Assembly: GCA_021298335.1 (NCBI GenBank)
Contig: JAJTEZ010000012.1
Coordinates: 1 to 35,658 of the forward strand
DNA length: 35,658 nt
Direction of reading: 5' to 3'
Source of the DNA: Saprospiraceae bacterium
Lineage (GTDB): Bacteria > Bacteroidota > Bacteroidia > Chitinophagales > Saprospiraceae
Shown: positions 8,346-16,791 of the stretch, one piece after another
Numbering within the stretch: position 1 is the stretch's first letter
Layout of the letters: each line of letters opens with the position of its first letter
Notes under the pieces: model-generated
What the model was told of the DNA's origin: nothing
The model's database searches: none
What the model saw: only the letters and a program-made list of their open reading frames with translations
Position numbers and translations under genes: made by a program

Positions 8346-9035
8346 ATGACGCGAATTTTACATCTGGAGACATCGACTGAAGTCTGTTCTGTTTGCCTTT
8401 CGGAAGGAAAGAATGTGGTATTGTTGAAAGAAAGCCGTGTAGTCAATAGTCATTCTTCTCAGCTGACTATATTGATCCGGGAATGCTTGATTGAGGCAGG
8501 ATGGACCTTTTCCGGGCTGCATGCGGTGGCCGTCAGCAGCGGACCCGGTTCGTACACATCCTTAAGAATTGGAGGATCCACGGCTAAAGGATTGTGCTTT
8601 GGGGCAGATCTGCCACTCATTGCGATTGACAGCCTGTCTATCCTGGCAGAAGGCATTGACAGGAGTTTGGTCCAGGCCAATGACTTCCTAATTCCAATGA
8701 TCGACGCGCGTAGAATGGAAGTCTATTCTGCGGTATTTAGTTCCTCAGGGCAACTTCTGCAGCCGGCGGAAGCCGTCATCCTTGAGAAAACCTCCTTTTC
8801 ACAGCTATATTCAAACGGGTGCAGCATTCACATTTGTGGCAGCGGTGCTCCAAAATTTTTTGAGCTGGCAGATTCAAAAGTCGTCCATTGCCACCATACA
8901 TACACGAGTGCAAAATATATGGTATCACCCGCCATTCAGGCATTTCAAGATTCAAATTTCACAGAATTATCTTCGTATTCTCCCGACTATATCAAAGGAC
9001 CCCACATCACGGAAACGAAAAAGAAATTTTTTTAA
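8346..9035 (+). CDS. tsaB: tRNA threonylcarbamoyladenosine biosynthesis protein TsaB
   Basis: This 229-residue cytoplasmic protein has the ASKHA-fold N-terminus ILHLETSTEVCSVCL and the strongly conserved S-S-G-P-G-S-Y-T-S-L-R-I-G motif at about residues 63-75, followed by TAKGLCFG. TsaB scaffolds TsaD in making the t6A37 modification of ANN-decoding tRNAs. The C-terminal half is shorter and divergent, as usual. The ATG lies 9 bp after the protease stop, so the two are probably cotranscribed. Confidence 0.95.
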   Translation: MTRILHLETSTEVCSVCLSEGKNVVLLKESRVVNSHSSQLTILIRECLIEAGWTFSGLHAVAVSSGPGSYTSLRIGGSTAKGLCFGADLPLIAIDSLSILAEGIDRSLVQANDFLIPMIDARRMEVYSAVFSSSGQLLQPAEAVILEKTSFSQLYSNGCSIHICGSGAPKFFELADSKVVHCHHTYTSAKYMVSPAIQAFQDSNFTELSSYSPDYIKGPHITETKKKFF

Positions 9036-9185
9036 TCCGAAACTTTTTGTGCTGCTTTTGAGTTTATTATGTATTGAATTTTTCATAATATCAATATTTT
9101 TTACATTTTTTTTGAAAGACAAACAGGTTTGGTATGGTTCTTGGATTATTGTAACCAAATTAGTTGAACCAACAAATCATTTCGC

Positions 9186-9524
9186 ATGAGAAATAAGAAG
9201 AACGAAACCGTAACACTTAAGAAAGGTGGCAAGGAAGTACAACTTGACTATGCCGACCTGAGAAAGGCAGTACTGGTACTCCGTGCTGTAAACCACAAAT
9301 TACGCCAGCGCATCATTGATCTGCTGGAAGATGGTGAAACCATGACCGTGACAGACATTTACATCAAGTTGCGTCTTGAACAATCAGTCGCTTCACAGCA
9401 CCTCGCTATTCTGAGAAGGGCAGGTGTAGTTGCTACAGACCGTCAGGGTAAATTCATCTATTATTCTCTGGATAAAGAAAGATTGAGCCAGATCTCCTCT
9501 CTGGTGGAGGACCTCACCAGTTAA
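9186..9524 (+). CDS. ArsR-type winged-helix regulator, cysteine-free (copy 1)
   Basis: This 112-residue protein has an ArsR-like winged helix: NHKLRQRIIDLLEDGETMTVTDIYIKL, then the recognition-helix motif EQSVASQHLAILRRAGVV, then the wing GKFIYYSL. It contains no cysteine, so the classical metal site of ArsR/SmtB proteins is absent; it may sense another signal or act by protein contact. A close relative lies 211 bp downstream with the same LEQS-x-x-SQHL-x-ILR-x-(A/S)GVV core, pointing to a tandem duplication. It follows tsaB after 150 bp of T-rich DNA and probably has its own promoter. Confidence 0.88.
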   Translation: MRNKKNETVTLKKGGKEVQLDYADLRKAVLVLRAVNHKLRQRIIDLLEDGETMTVTDIYIKLRLEQSVASQHLAILRRAGVVATDRQGKFIYYSLDKERLSQISSLVEDLTS

Positions 9525-9540
9525 ACTGATACTTTTATTG

Positions 9541-9557
9541 AGTTAATTTACTTAACT
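9541..9557. promoter_or_regulatory. Inverted repeat between the two ArsR genes
   Basis: AGTTAA, 5 bp, TTAACT form a 6-bp dyad just after the first ArsR gene. A related CAGTTAAACTG palindrome covers that gene's stop codon at about 9518-9528. A/T-rich dyads of this size are typical ArsR operators, and the position before the second ArsR gene suits self-regulation. This is inference from position and symmetry. Confidence 0.3.
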
Positions 9558-9735
9558 GATTATCAGAGTTTTGTAAAATAAACAAAAACCCCTGTCATCG
9601 TTTTGAGTTCATTGTTTTAATGCTGATGATAAATTTTATTACAAATTAGGAAAATTTTTAATATTTTCTTTTGTCATAAATCTTTATCTCATCATATTTG
9701 TGCCAAGGTCTCACATAATAAAATAAGGAACACTC

Positions 9736-10041
9736 ATGAAAGGTACAAAAGTTACTTTTGACAATGGCAAGTTGCATTATTCTTCGGAGTTAATGAGAGC
9801 GTTGGCTCATCCCCTCAGGCTCAGGATTTTACAGTTTATTGATGAAAACCAATCCATCAATGTCAATAAAATCTATAGCAATCTCGATCTGGAACAAAGC
9901 ATCACATCGCAGCATTTAAAAATACTGCGAATGTCTGGCGTAGTTTCTGTGGAGGTCACAGGGAAATACCACGTTTACCAGATTAACTATGACGTTGTCA
10001 ATAAAGCCAGCTTCGCAGTCAACAGATTTGTTGGTAAATAA
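9736..10041 (+). CDS. ArsR-type winged-helix regulator, cysteine-free (copy 2)
   Basis: This 101-residue protein has the winged-helix core ALAHPLRLRILQFIDEN, recognition motif EQSITSQHLKILRMSGVV and wing TGKYHVYQI. Like its upstream neighbour it has no cysteine. The two are diverged paralogues, most alike in the recognition helix, so they may bind similar DNA. It is the last gene before a strong terminator. No target can be named. A divergent biotype, such as sensing of redox or envelope state through partners, cannot be tested from sequence. Confidence 0.88.
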   Translation: MKGTKVTFDNGKLHYSSELMRALAHPLRLRILQFIDENQSINVNKIYSNLDLEQSITSQHLKILRMSGVVSVEVTGKYHVYQINYDVVNKASFAVNRFVGK

Positions 10042-10061
10042 TTCAAAGAGAATTTCAAGAT

Positions 10062-10101
10062 AAAGGTGCTGCTTTCCTAACCGAATGCAGCACCTTTTTT
10101 T
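10062..10101 (+). terminator. Intrinsic terminator after the second ArsR gene
   Basis: An 11-bp perfect stem (AAAGGTGCTGC and GCAGCACCTTT), a 14-base loop and a run of seven T residues lie 20 bp after the stop codon. This is the clearest rightward terminator of the window. The A-rich left side also gives it some leftward potential. Confidence 0.92.
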
Positions 10102-10258
10102 ATTTCAGAGTCTCTGTGTAAATTCACTAAACAATTACTGCACATTTTTTTATTAAACCATTCGCAAACCAAGTACAACTTTCATAAAATCTACTTGTTA
10201 TTATGTTAATTAAGAATAACGTAATAAATACTAAATTGACTAATTCCATAAAGACAAC

Positions 10259-11272
10259 ATGATTTACTGGATTTTTTTGACAGGCATTTTATTGTGTTGT
10301 ATTGTCATTTTTACCCAACGAAAGGGTCTGACAGGGTATTTTTTTCCCTTGATTATTACCATTCTGTTTTACATTTTTGCCATCGGACATTCTATGCTCT
10401 TCCTAAAAGGACCTGAACGGCCAATGGCTATCATGTTTATCAATCTTTCCCCACTATTTTATTTGATGGGGCCACTGACTTTCTGGTATACAAAAAGAGT
10501 CCTTTCAGATTCCCCATCCTTGAACAGAGCACAGCTTTGGCATCTACTGCCTTTCCTTGTGTATTTTATCTGCACACTTCCCTACATTCTTTCGCCCTTT
10601 GAGTATAAGCTAAATGTCGTGAGGTCACTAATGAACGATATTTCGTTACTTCAAACTCTTAAATTGGTTGAGGCAGTGCCTTCATCAGTCAATATTCTCA
10701 TAAGACCATTGCATATTTTTGTCTATTTGCTCATGAGCATCGTACATCTCCGCCAATATTTTCAACATGGAAGCAATAAACAGACATCAACCTATCAAAC
10801 ACAAGCATCACGGGTACTCAGGAGTTTATATATTCTGATCTACGTAGTGATTGGAAATGTTGCCTTATATTATATCTTCACTTTTTTGTGGATGGCTCAA
10901 GGACTTTCTTTTGTCAAATCATTTGAAATTTCCTATTTATTCGGAATTTCAGCCTTAAGTTTATTTAGTATTCCTGTATATTATCTGATTTTTCCACAAA
11001 TCAGCCTTGGTATTCCAGCACCACTCAAAGTGAATAACCCATCACTAGCGTCGGTTGAATCCTTCAATCCTGACAACCATATTGAGCTTGAAAAAATAAA
11101 AGAAAAGATGCTGAGTCGTTTTGGTGATCAGGTTTTACAAAACACACACGTTTCAACAAAATCCATTAAGTCACTTGCTCAGGAATGGCAGCTGCCTGTC
11201 CATCATTTAAGGTACTGCCAAAGTCAAATCCATCGGGAAATTCAAAGTAAACACAATCACTCCAGGGACTGA
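10259..11272 (+). CDS. Seven-helix membrane protein with a truncated AraC-type HTH stub
   Basis: This 337-residue protein has about seven hydrophobic helices in residues 1-250, with features such as FINLSPLFYLMGPLTFWYTKRVL that resemble the membrane half of Bacteroidota AraC-family regulators. A soluble tail follows. Near residues 306-320 it reads SLAQEWQLPVHHLRYC, like the first helix of the AraC DNA-binding domain (LA-x-x-L-x-x-P-x-HHLS-x). The usual rest of that domain, about 80 residues, is absent; the frame ends within 20 residues, and downstream frames give no clear continuation. It may be a truncated regulator, or a membrane sensor that has lost DNA binding. The family match is from memory and is moderate. 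Confidence 0.6.
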   Translation: MIYWIFLTGILLCCIVIFTQRKGLTGYFFPLIITILFYIFAIGHSMLFLKGPERPMAIMFINLSPLFYLMGPLTFWYTKRVLSDSPSLNRAQLWHLLPFLVYFICTLPYILSPFEYKLNVVRSLMNDISLLQTLKLVEAVPSSVNILIRPLHIFVYLLMSIVHLRQYFQHGSNKQTSTYQTQASRVLRSLYILIYVVIGNVALYYIFTFLWMAQGLSFVKSFEISYLFGISALSLFSIPVYYLIFPQISLGIPAPLKVNNPSLASVESFNPDNHIELEKIKEKMLSRFGDQVLQNTHVSTKSIKSLAQEWQLPVHHLRYCQSQIHREIQSKHNHSRD

Positions 11273-11406
11273 AGCCATTAGGTAAGCTCTATTTTATTTC
11301 TTCTGACATTAAATGAAGCTTTGGATCAGAAAGGCCCTGATTCGTAGAAGTTGTATGACTCGAACGCAATCGTTGTATACCCCTCTTTCGTGCGTTTGCG
11401 AATGAA

Positions 11407-12549
11407 TCAATTTCCTAAAGTCACAGTAGACTTCTTTTCTTTTCCATCTCTCAAAAATGTCACGTCAATCCTGACGCCCGCTTTATATTTTTCAAGGATG
11501 AGAAACAAGTCGTTATTGGAAGTGATCTGATGCTGGTCCACTTTTGTAATGATATCACCAAAGACTATCTCTCCTTCGGCAGTTTGCTCGAGCGCTTTCA
11601 ATCCTGCCTTCTCTGCCCCTCCTCCCGGCACAAGACCCATGATCATTGCGCCTTTCACTTCCCAGTCGTCTGCATACTGTTGAGGCAGAAGTTCGATGCC
11701 GATGCGGGGTCGCTTTACCTGACCATAAGCAATCAAATCTGAAACGACCCAATTGACCTCATCGGAAGGGATGGAAAACCCAATGCCTGCAGAGGCACCC
11801 GAAGGGCTGTAGATCATTGTATTCACGCCTATCAGGCGGCCGCCGCTATCCAAAAGAGGCCCGCCGGAATTCCCCGGATTAATGGCAGCATCTGTTTGAA
11901 TCACATCCCGAATCGGCCGTCCGCCGATCGATGTAATTTCTCTTCCCAGGGCACTGATGACACCTGTGGTCAGCGACTGATCCAGACCAAATGGGTTACC
12001 AATGGCATAGACGGATTGCCCAACCCGCAATCTGGCGCTGCTGGCTATCGGAAGAGGCCTGAGCTTCTCAGCCGGAGCATCTATTTTCAGTACAGCCAGA
12101 TCTTTATTAGGTTCAGTACCGACCACCTCTGCATCCCATGCACTGTGATCACTTAAGGTGACACGCACCTTAAGTCCCTGCTGGATCACATGAAAATTGG
12201 TGATGATGTGGCCTTTTTTATCCCAGATAAATCCTGAGCCCGAGCCCGAAGGAATTTCAGTGATGTTGCGCGACCAGAAATCCCTTTGCTGTGCTATGGT
12301 AGTGATGTAACAAACTGAAGGTGCTGCATTCTCAAACAATGAGATGGTGGCCTGTTCACTATTCGTAAGATATCTCACAGAATCGACTGCCTTTCGGGGT
12401 GAAGATTCGCCTTCTGGTGAGTTGTCAGACTGAATTTCCGACTCCTCACTCCTGTTGGAAGAATCTGTTCCAAAAAAACGTGAACCAATAAACCAACCTG
12501 TGGCAAGCAATAATAGACCAAGAAGTAAATTTGATGTCCCGGATCGCAT
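11407..12549 (-). CDS. htrA: HtrA/DegP-family serine protease with one PDZ domain
   Basis: This 380-residue periplasmic protease has an N-terminal anchor (about residues 7-24), a Ser/Glu-rich linker to about 55, and a trypsin-like domain. The triad is His120 (ITNFHV), Asp150 (NKDLAVL) and Ser228 (GNSGGP). One PDZ domain lies at about 280-378. Length and single PDZ fit DegS/HhoA-type members rather than two-PDZ DegP. Such proteins degrade or sense misfolded envelope proteins. It stands alone, with 196 bp before it holding a tandem 9-bp repeat, and converges with the membrane-protein gene. Confidence 0.95.
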   Translation of the reverse strand: MRSGTSNLLLGLLLLATGWFIGSRFFGTDSSNRSEESEIQSDNSPEGESSPRKAVDSVRYLTNSEQATISLFENAAPSVCYITTIAQQRDFWSRNITEIPSGSGSGFIWDKKGHIITNFHVIQQGLKVRVTLSDHSAWDAEVVGTEPNKDLAVLKIDAPAEKLRPLPIASSARLRVGQSVYAIGNPFGLDQSLTTGVISALGREITSIGGRPIRDVIQTDAAINPGNSGGPLLDSGGRLIGVNTMIYSPSGASAGIGFSIPSDEVNWVVSDLIAYGQVKRPRIGIELLPQQYADDWEVKGAMIMGLVPGGGAEKAGLKALEQTAEGEIVFGDIITKVDQHQITSNNDLFLILEKYKAGVRIDVTFLRDGKEKKSTVTLGN

Positions 12550-12604
12550 AGATTCAAATGTAATTTAACAAGCTATGGTTGTCTGTTAGCAAATAATTTC
12601 ACAT

Positions 12605-12622
12605 TTCGTTACATTCGTTACA
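12605..12622. promoter_or_regulatory. Tandem 9-bp direct repeat upstream of htrA
   Basis: TTCGTTACA occurs twice head to tail, 56-73 bp before the htrA start. On the coding strand this gives GTAAC at a 9-bp period. Direct repeats near one helical turn are typical sites for OmpR-type response regulators, which control htrA/degP genes in other phyla. No regulator can be assigned here. Confidence 0.4.
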
Positions 12623-12745
12623 ATTAGTTCCTTTGGTAAGTTTCACACAACCAAACTACAAATCCGATAAGAACTCCATGTGGTTGATTCAAAAGAATAA
12701 ACGAAAATAAACAAAAAAAGGGTCAACAGAATTTCATAAAAATTC

Positions 12746-13882
12746 TTAAAGTTTTGCTAAAGTTCTCAGGAGCGGGCACACGCGATATCTTTCCTCATGA
12801 TACAATAAAAACATCGCATCTAGGTTTTCAACAATCCGGGCCATTCCAAGTTCCTGCCCCCATGCAAACAGACCTTTAGGATAGTTAACGCCCAAGGTCA
12901 CAGCCTTTTCCAGGTCCTCCTGGGAGCAGACTCCCATATACACGGTATCTGCTGCCTCATTGACCAGCATGCTGATGATACGCCAAAAGATTGTTTCCTT
13001 TTTTTCATTCGAGAAATCTGTTAGCTCCCCTATTGTTGTACCGTCATAGATGTAAAATCCCCGACCTGTTTTTTTTCCCAGATATCCTGCATCCAGGAGC
13101 CTTTGCTGGAGGAGGGAAGGTTTGTACCTGCCATCGTAAAAGAAACCCTTCCAGACCGACTCGGTTACCCGAAAATTGACATCGTGGCCAATAAAGTCCA
13201 TGAGCGTGAATGGCCCCATTTTGAATCCATAGCTTGTCATGGCTTCATCAATCTCTTCTATTGTAGCAAAGCCTTCTTCAACCATTCGGATTGCTTCGCT
13301 GTAATATGGCCTGGCTACCTTATTCACGATAAAGCCCGGGGTGTCTTTGGCGACAACTGCGGTCTTGCCCCATCTGGTGGCTGTTTCGAGAAGGTTCTGT
13401 GTGACAGCCAAGGCAGTCTGTGCCGCCGGGATGATTTCCACAAGTGGCATCAGCGCGGGCGGATTAAAAAAATGCATGCCTGCAAAACGCTCTGGTGAAC
13501 GGAGACAGGAGGCAAGTTTTGTGACGGACAAGGAAGAAGTATTGGTCGCGATGATACAATCCTGGGGGACGATTTTTTCCAGATCTGAAAACAAGCTTTG
13601 TTTTACTGCCATATCTTCAAATACAGCCTCAATGCAAAGTGAAGCACTTCGCAGTTGCTGTGCATCGTCAGTTGGCAGTATTCGCTGAAGAGCCTCCTGA
13701 TGCTCTAGATTTGAAATTTTTTGCTTAGAAAGCAGTCGGTCCAGACTCTGCTTGATGCCTTCCAATCCTTTTTCGACCGCGAGAATCGTCTGGTCCAGAA
13801 GAATCACTTCATCTCCGGACAGGGCAGCTATTTGCGCAATGCCGGCGCCCATCGATCCGGCCCCTATGATGCCAATAGTCAT
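12746..13882 (-). CDS. 3-hydroxyacyl-CoA dehydrogenase, NAD-dependent
   Basis: This 378-residue protein has the Rossmann motif GAGSMGAGIAQ at 7-17, the N-T-S-S-L-S motif at about 114-119 and HFFNP at 137-141 with the catalytic His. Two C-terminal 3HCDH domains follow: DTPGFIVNKVARPYYSEA to about 290, and a second shorter one with YPKGLFAWG. It oxidises 3-hydroxyacyl-CoA to 3-oxoacyl-CoA in fatty-acid beta-oxidation or phenylacetate breakdown (PaaH type). No enoyl-CoA hydratase is fused or adjacent. Two acyl-CoA dehydrogenases elsewhere in the window fit the same metabolism. A large perfect dyad lies 43 bp upstream of its start. Confidence 0.93.
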   Translation of the reverse strand: MTIGIIGAGSMGAGIAQIAALSGDEVILLDQTILAVEKGLEGIKQSLDRLLSKQKISNLEHQEALQRILPTDDAQQLRSASLCIEAVFEDMAVKQSLFSDLEKIVPQDCIIATNTSSLSVTKLASCLRSPERFAGMHFFNPPALMPLVEIIPAAQTALAVTQNLLETATRWGKTAVVAKDTPGFIVNKVARPYYSEAIRMVEEGFATIEEIDEAMTSYGFKMGPFTLMDFIGHDVNFRVTESVWKGFFYDGRYKPSLLQQRLLDAGYLGKKTGRGFYIYDGTTIGELTDFSNEKKETIFWRIISMLVNEAADTVYMGVCSQEDLEKAVTLGVNYPKGLFAWGQELGMARIVENLDAMFLLYHEERYRVCPLLRTLAKL

Positions 13883-13924
13883 GTGTTTGTGTTTGTGTCA
13901 GTTTTAGCTTGGTCAGATGCCAAT

Positions 13925-13969
13925 TTCTATAGATATGACATATCTTTAAGATATGTCATATCTATAGAA
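13925..13969. promoter_or_regulatory. 45-bp perfect inverted repeat upstream of the 3-hydroxyacyl-CoA dehydrogenase gene
   Basis: Two perfect 22-bp arms are separated by a single T at 13947. Each arm holds a near-palindrome: AGATATGACATATCT at 13931-13945 and AGATATGTCATATCT at 13949-13963, spaced 3 bp apart. This gives two tandem operator-like sites at an 18-bp period. It starts 43 bp before the dehydrogenase ATG and ends 76 bp after the receptor stop. There is no U-tract on either side, so a terminator is less likely than a repressor-binding site. Confidence 0.65.
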
Positions 13970-14044
13970 TGAGAAAAAAACACCTTTTTTCCCAACTTGT
14001 CAAGTCCTAACTCAACTTTTTTTAGGTTCTCGTCAATTTATGCA

Positions 14045-16519
14045 TTAATTGGTTCCGCCCTGTTGTCCAGTTCCCATATTTCCGCCCCCCTGGCCGTCTC
14101 CTCCCTGCTTCAGGTCTGTATTTTTTACCTTGGATTTGCGTTCCTTAAAATCTACATTTCCAAATTTATATCTAAAATTGATGCCAATCGATCGGAAAGG
14201 AATACTAAAACTACTCTTTTGAAGTACTGCATCCGTGTCAATGTTGGAATTGAAAAATTTATCTGCATTGAATGGCTCTATCAGCGTCAAGCCCAGACTT
14301 GAGTTTTTAAAATCTTTGCGCACGCCCATTCCATAAATTGTGAAGGCAGGATTGTCTCCCTGAATCGTTCGCACCGGAGAACGGAAAAATCCAAAAAAAT
14401 CAGCCTTAAAGGTGGCTGATATCTTGATTTCACCATTTAAAAATATATTGTACTCATAACTGCTGCGCGACGCAGGCAAACCATTGATCACTCCGCTTGC
14501 ATTATAGGTAGCAATATTTCCACCAGTCCGAAGCGTGATCAGGTCTATCGTCTTGGTAATGAATGTATTGACTCCCACAGAATGGTTTGTTCCTATATTC
14601 TGAAAAGTATTCACTGACAAGCCATAATTGTCGAGGGACAAAATCTGCTCAATGATTCCTTTTGTATATTTATAAAATACGGAAGAAAAAGTAGTGAATC
14701 CCTTGAACGTAAAGTTGTAGCCCATTTCCACCTGGTGCACCAACTCAGGATCCAGATACGGATTTCCAACTGTCCGGTTTAGAAAATCACTGGTATTGTT
14801 GAATGGGTTGACAAACTGCAGGCTGGGCCTCTGGATACGCTGGCTATAACTCAGTTTTAACGTTCTGAAATTACTGAACGTGCGTGAAATCGTAAAATTG
14901 GGCAACAGGTTGTCATAGGATATACCAGAAAAATTCAGGCTGTCACTCTTTTCAAAATTACCCCCAATGCCTGTCTTCTCATACCTCAGACCTGTGATCA
15001 AATTATATTTTCGGGCCACCACAAAATTCAGGGAAGCATAGCCAGAATACACATTTTGTTTGTAAGTAAACACATCGCTCACATCAGTGTAACCGGTAGG
15101 GAAAACCAATGCCTGCGTTTTGTAATCACTGATGATATTTCGAATCACGGCCTTAACGCCCGTCTCCAATTTTACAGCCTTAGTGAATGGATGCACAAAA
15201 TCTGTCTGCAGCGTTGTTTCATGATTTACTCCTTTGTTATTCACCTCGGAATCTCTATTAAGCAAAGCCAGATCATGTAGTTCAGTCACGGAAAAATCCT
15301 GGTTGTTGTTTTGCCGGGAATATTGCACACCAGCTGACCATTCCTGACCCTCAACTTTTTCAGATTTGTGTGTATAATCAGTATTCCAATCATACCCCCC
15401 AAAAAAATTATCGCCTGTATTCGTGCGGGTAAAAGCATCATTAAAGCTTCGTGCAGCATCGTTGATTAGTCCTGTCGTTGAACCGTCTACATTGAAACCA
15501 AACCCTCTAAAATTGAGAGAAGTGTTCAAACTATTATATCCATTAAAATCATAAAAAGCACTCAGATTCCCATTGCCCCCAAGGCGGGATGAATTCTGAG
15601 TTCCGGATTGCTCAATCAGTGAACGCGTCACCTTATCTTCCCGATAGAAGGAGGTACTTCCATCCGCTGGAACCGAATAGAATATAGCTGCTCCGGAACT
15701 GATTCCCAATCGGCCCCTGCCTGCGTTGAGGTTTGTGAAGAGGCTGTTTTGCCTGTTGCCCACAGAAGCGTTGATGCTTCCAGCTACACCTTCTATATTG
15801 GACTTTTTTGTAATGATATTAATCAATCCTGCACTACCTTCAGCATCATATTTTGCTGACGGAGAAGTAATAACCTCTACTTTTTTAATCTGATCTGCAG
15901 GAAACATTTTTAATGCATCTGCCACATTGCTTGAAAACATGCCAGAGGGCTTGCCGTTGATGAGAATGCGTACGTTTTGTGAACCTCTCAATGAAACATT
16001 CCCATTGAGGTCGACTGAAAGCATAGGCACCTTCCTTAGTACATCCGTCGCATCCCCCCCAGCGATAGAGGCGTCATTTTCTGCATTGAATACAAGCTTA
16101 TCGGCTTTATTTTCAACAAGCACCTTCTCCTCTTTAATCTCTACAGCATCCAGCAGAACGGAAGATGGAACAAGAATAATTCTTCCAATACTGGCATCCG
16201 GGTTTTTCAATGTAGTCTGTACACTGACCTTCTTTTCCGAATATCCCAGAAAGGAAATATAGAGATCATAGGATCCATTGGTGACTGCCGGAAAAGAAAA
16301 AGTACCATTCTCTTCAGAAAGCAAGCCATCGAGCACAACCTCACTACCCTTTTTCTTCAATGAAACAGTGGCAAAACCCACCGGCTGATTGGTCAGGGAA
16401 TCTATAATTGTTCCCTCAATTTTTCCCTTGATTGTAGGTCCCTTTGCCCCACCAAATGGAAATTGTGCTATGACTGATATGGTCATGAATAAAAAAGAAA
16501 TACTGAGAATGCCTCTCAT
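14045..16519 (-). CDS. TonB-dependent outer-membrane receptor (OMP_b-brl_3 type)
   Basis: About 824 residues. A signal peptide (MRGILSISFLFMTISVIAQ) is followed by a carboxypeptidase-like beta-sandwich domain (IEGTIIDSLTNQPVGFATVSL), a plug domain with VITSPSAKYDAEGSAGLINI and a long beta-barrel ending near KFGNVDF. A glycine/glutamine-rich tail follows. Such receptors take up bulky or scarce nutrients using TonB energy; the ligand is unknown. No SusD partner is adjacent, in line with this subfamily. The frame is open to 16717, and another ATG at 16549 would add ten residues before the same signal helix; the start is uncertain between 16519 and 16549. The upstream neighbour encodes a TonB C-terminal domain. 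Confidence 0.92.
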   Translation of the reverse strand: MRGILSISFLFMTISVIAQFPFGGAKGPTIKGKIEGTIIDSLTNQPVGFATVSLKKKGSEVVLDGLLSEENGTFSFPAVTNGSYDLYISFLGYSEKKVSVQTTLKNPDASIGRIILVPSSVLLDAVEIKEEKVLVENKADKLVFNAENDASIAGGDATDVLRKVPMLSVDLNGNVSLRGSQNVRILINGKPSGMFSSNVADALKMFPADQIKKVEVITSPSAKYDAEGSAGLINIITKKSNIEGVAGSINASVGNRQNSLFTNLNAGRGRLGISSGAAIFYSVPADGSTSFYREDKVTRSLIEQSGTQNSSRLGGNGNLSAFYDFNGYNSLNTSLNFRGFGFNVDGSTTGLINDAARSFNDAFTRTNTGDNFFGGYDWNTDYTHKSEKVEGQEWSAGVQYSRQNNNQDFSVTELHDLALLNRDSEVNNKGVNHETTLQTDFVHPFTKAVKLETGVKAVIRNIISDYKTQALVFPTGYTDVSDVFTYKQNVYSGYASLNFVVARKYNLITGLRYEKTGIGGNFEKSDSLNFSGISYDNLLPNFTISRTFSNFRTLKLSYSQRIQRPSLQFVNPFNNTSDFLNRTVGNPYLDPELVHQVEMGYNFTFKGFTTFSSVFYKYTKGIIEQILSLDNYGLSVNTFQNIGTNHSVGVNTFITKTIDLITLRTGGNIATYNASGVINGLPASRSSYEYNIFLNGEIKISATFKADFFGFFRSPVRTIQGDNPAFTIYGMGVRKDFKNSSLGLTLIEPFNADKFFNSNIDTDAVLQKSSFSIPFRSIGINFRYKFGNVDFKERKSKVKNTDLKQGGDGQGGGNMGTGQQGGTN

Positions 16520-16791
16520 AAAATTGAATTTATGCAATGAAGAATACATGAAATACTCTGAACTTTTTGATTTAAGTGCTCTGTCAAGAAAAACAAACCA
16601 GCTAGTTGAGGTTGTTTTTGCACATCTTATTGTGTAAGAGCCAGACCAACGTTCCAAAGTAAACAATCTTGTATTAATCACAATCAAGGCAAATTGTTTA
16701 TTTTCAGACCAAAACAAAGTATTCTGCTATCGACAAATAGATAGAAAATCAATTTTTAAAGACGAATTCCACCGAACAGTTTTCTGCCACA

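Noticed and set aside
11273-11406. Continuation of the AraC domain in another frame after 11272
   Set aside because: All three frames contain stops, and resemblance to the AraC second helix is too weak to call a frameshift.
16550-16717. N-terminal extension of the TonB receptor to 16717
   Set aside because: It would place over 50 residues before the signal peptide; the start is more likely 16519 or 16549.
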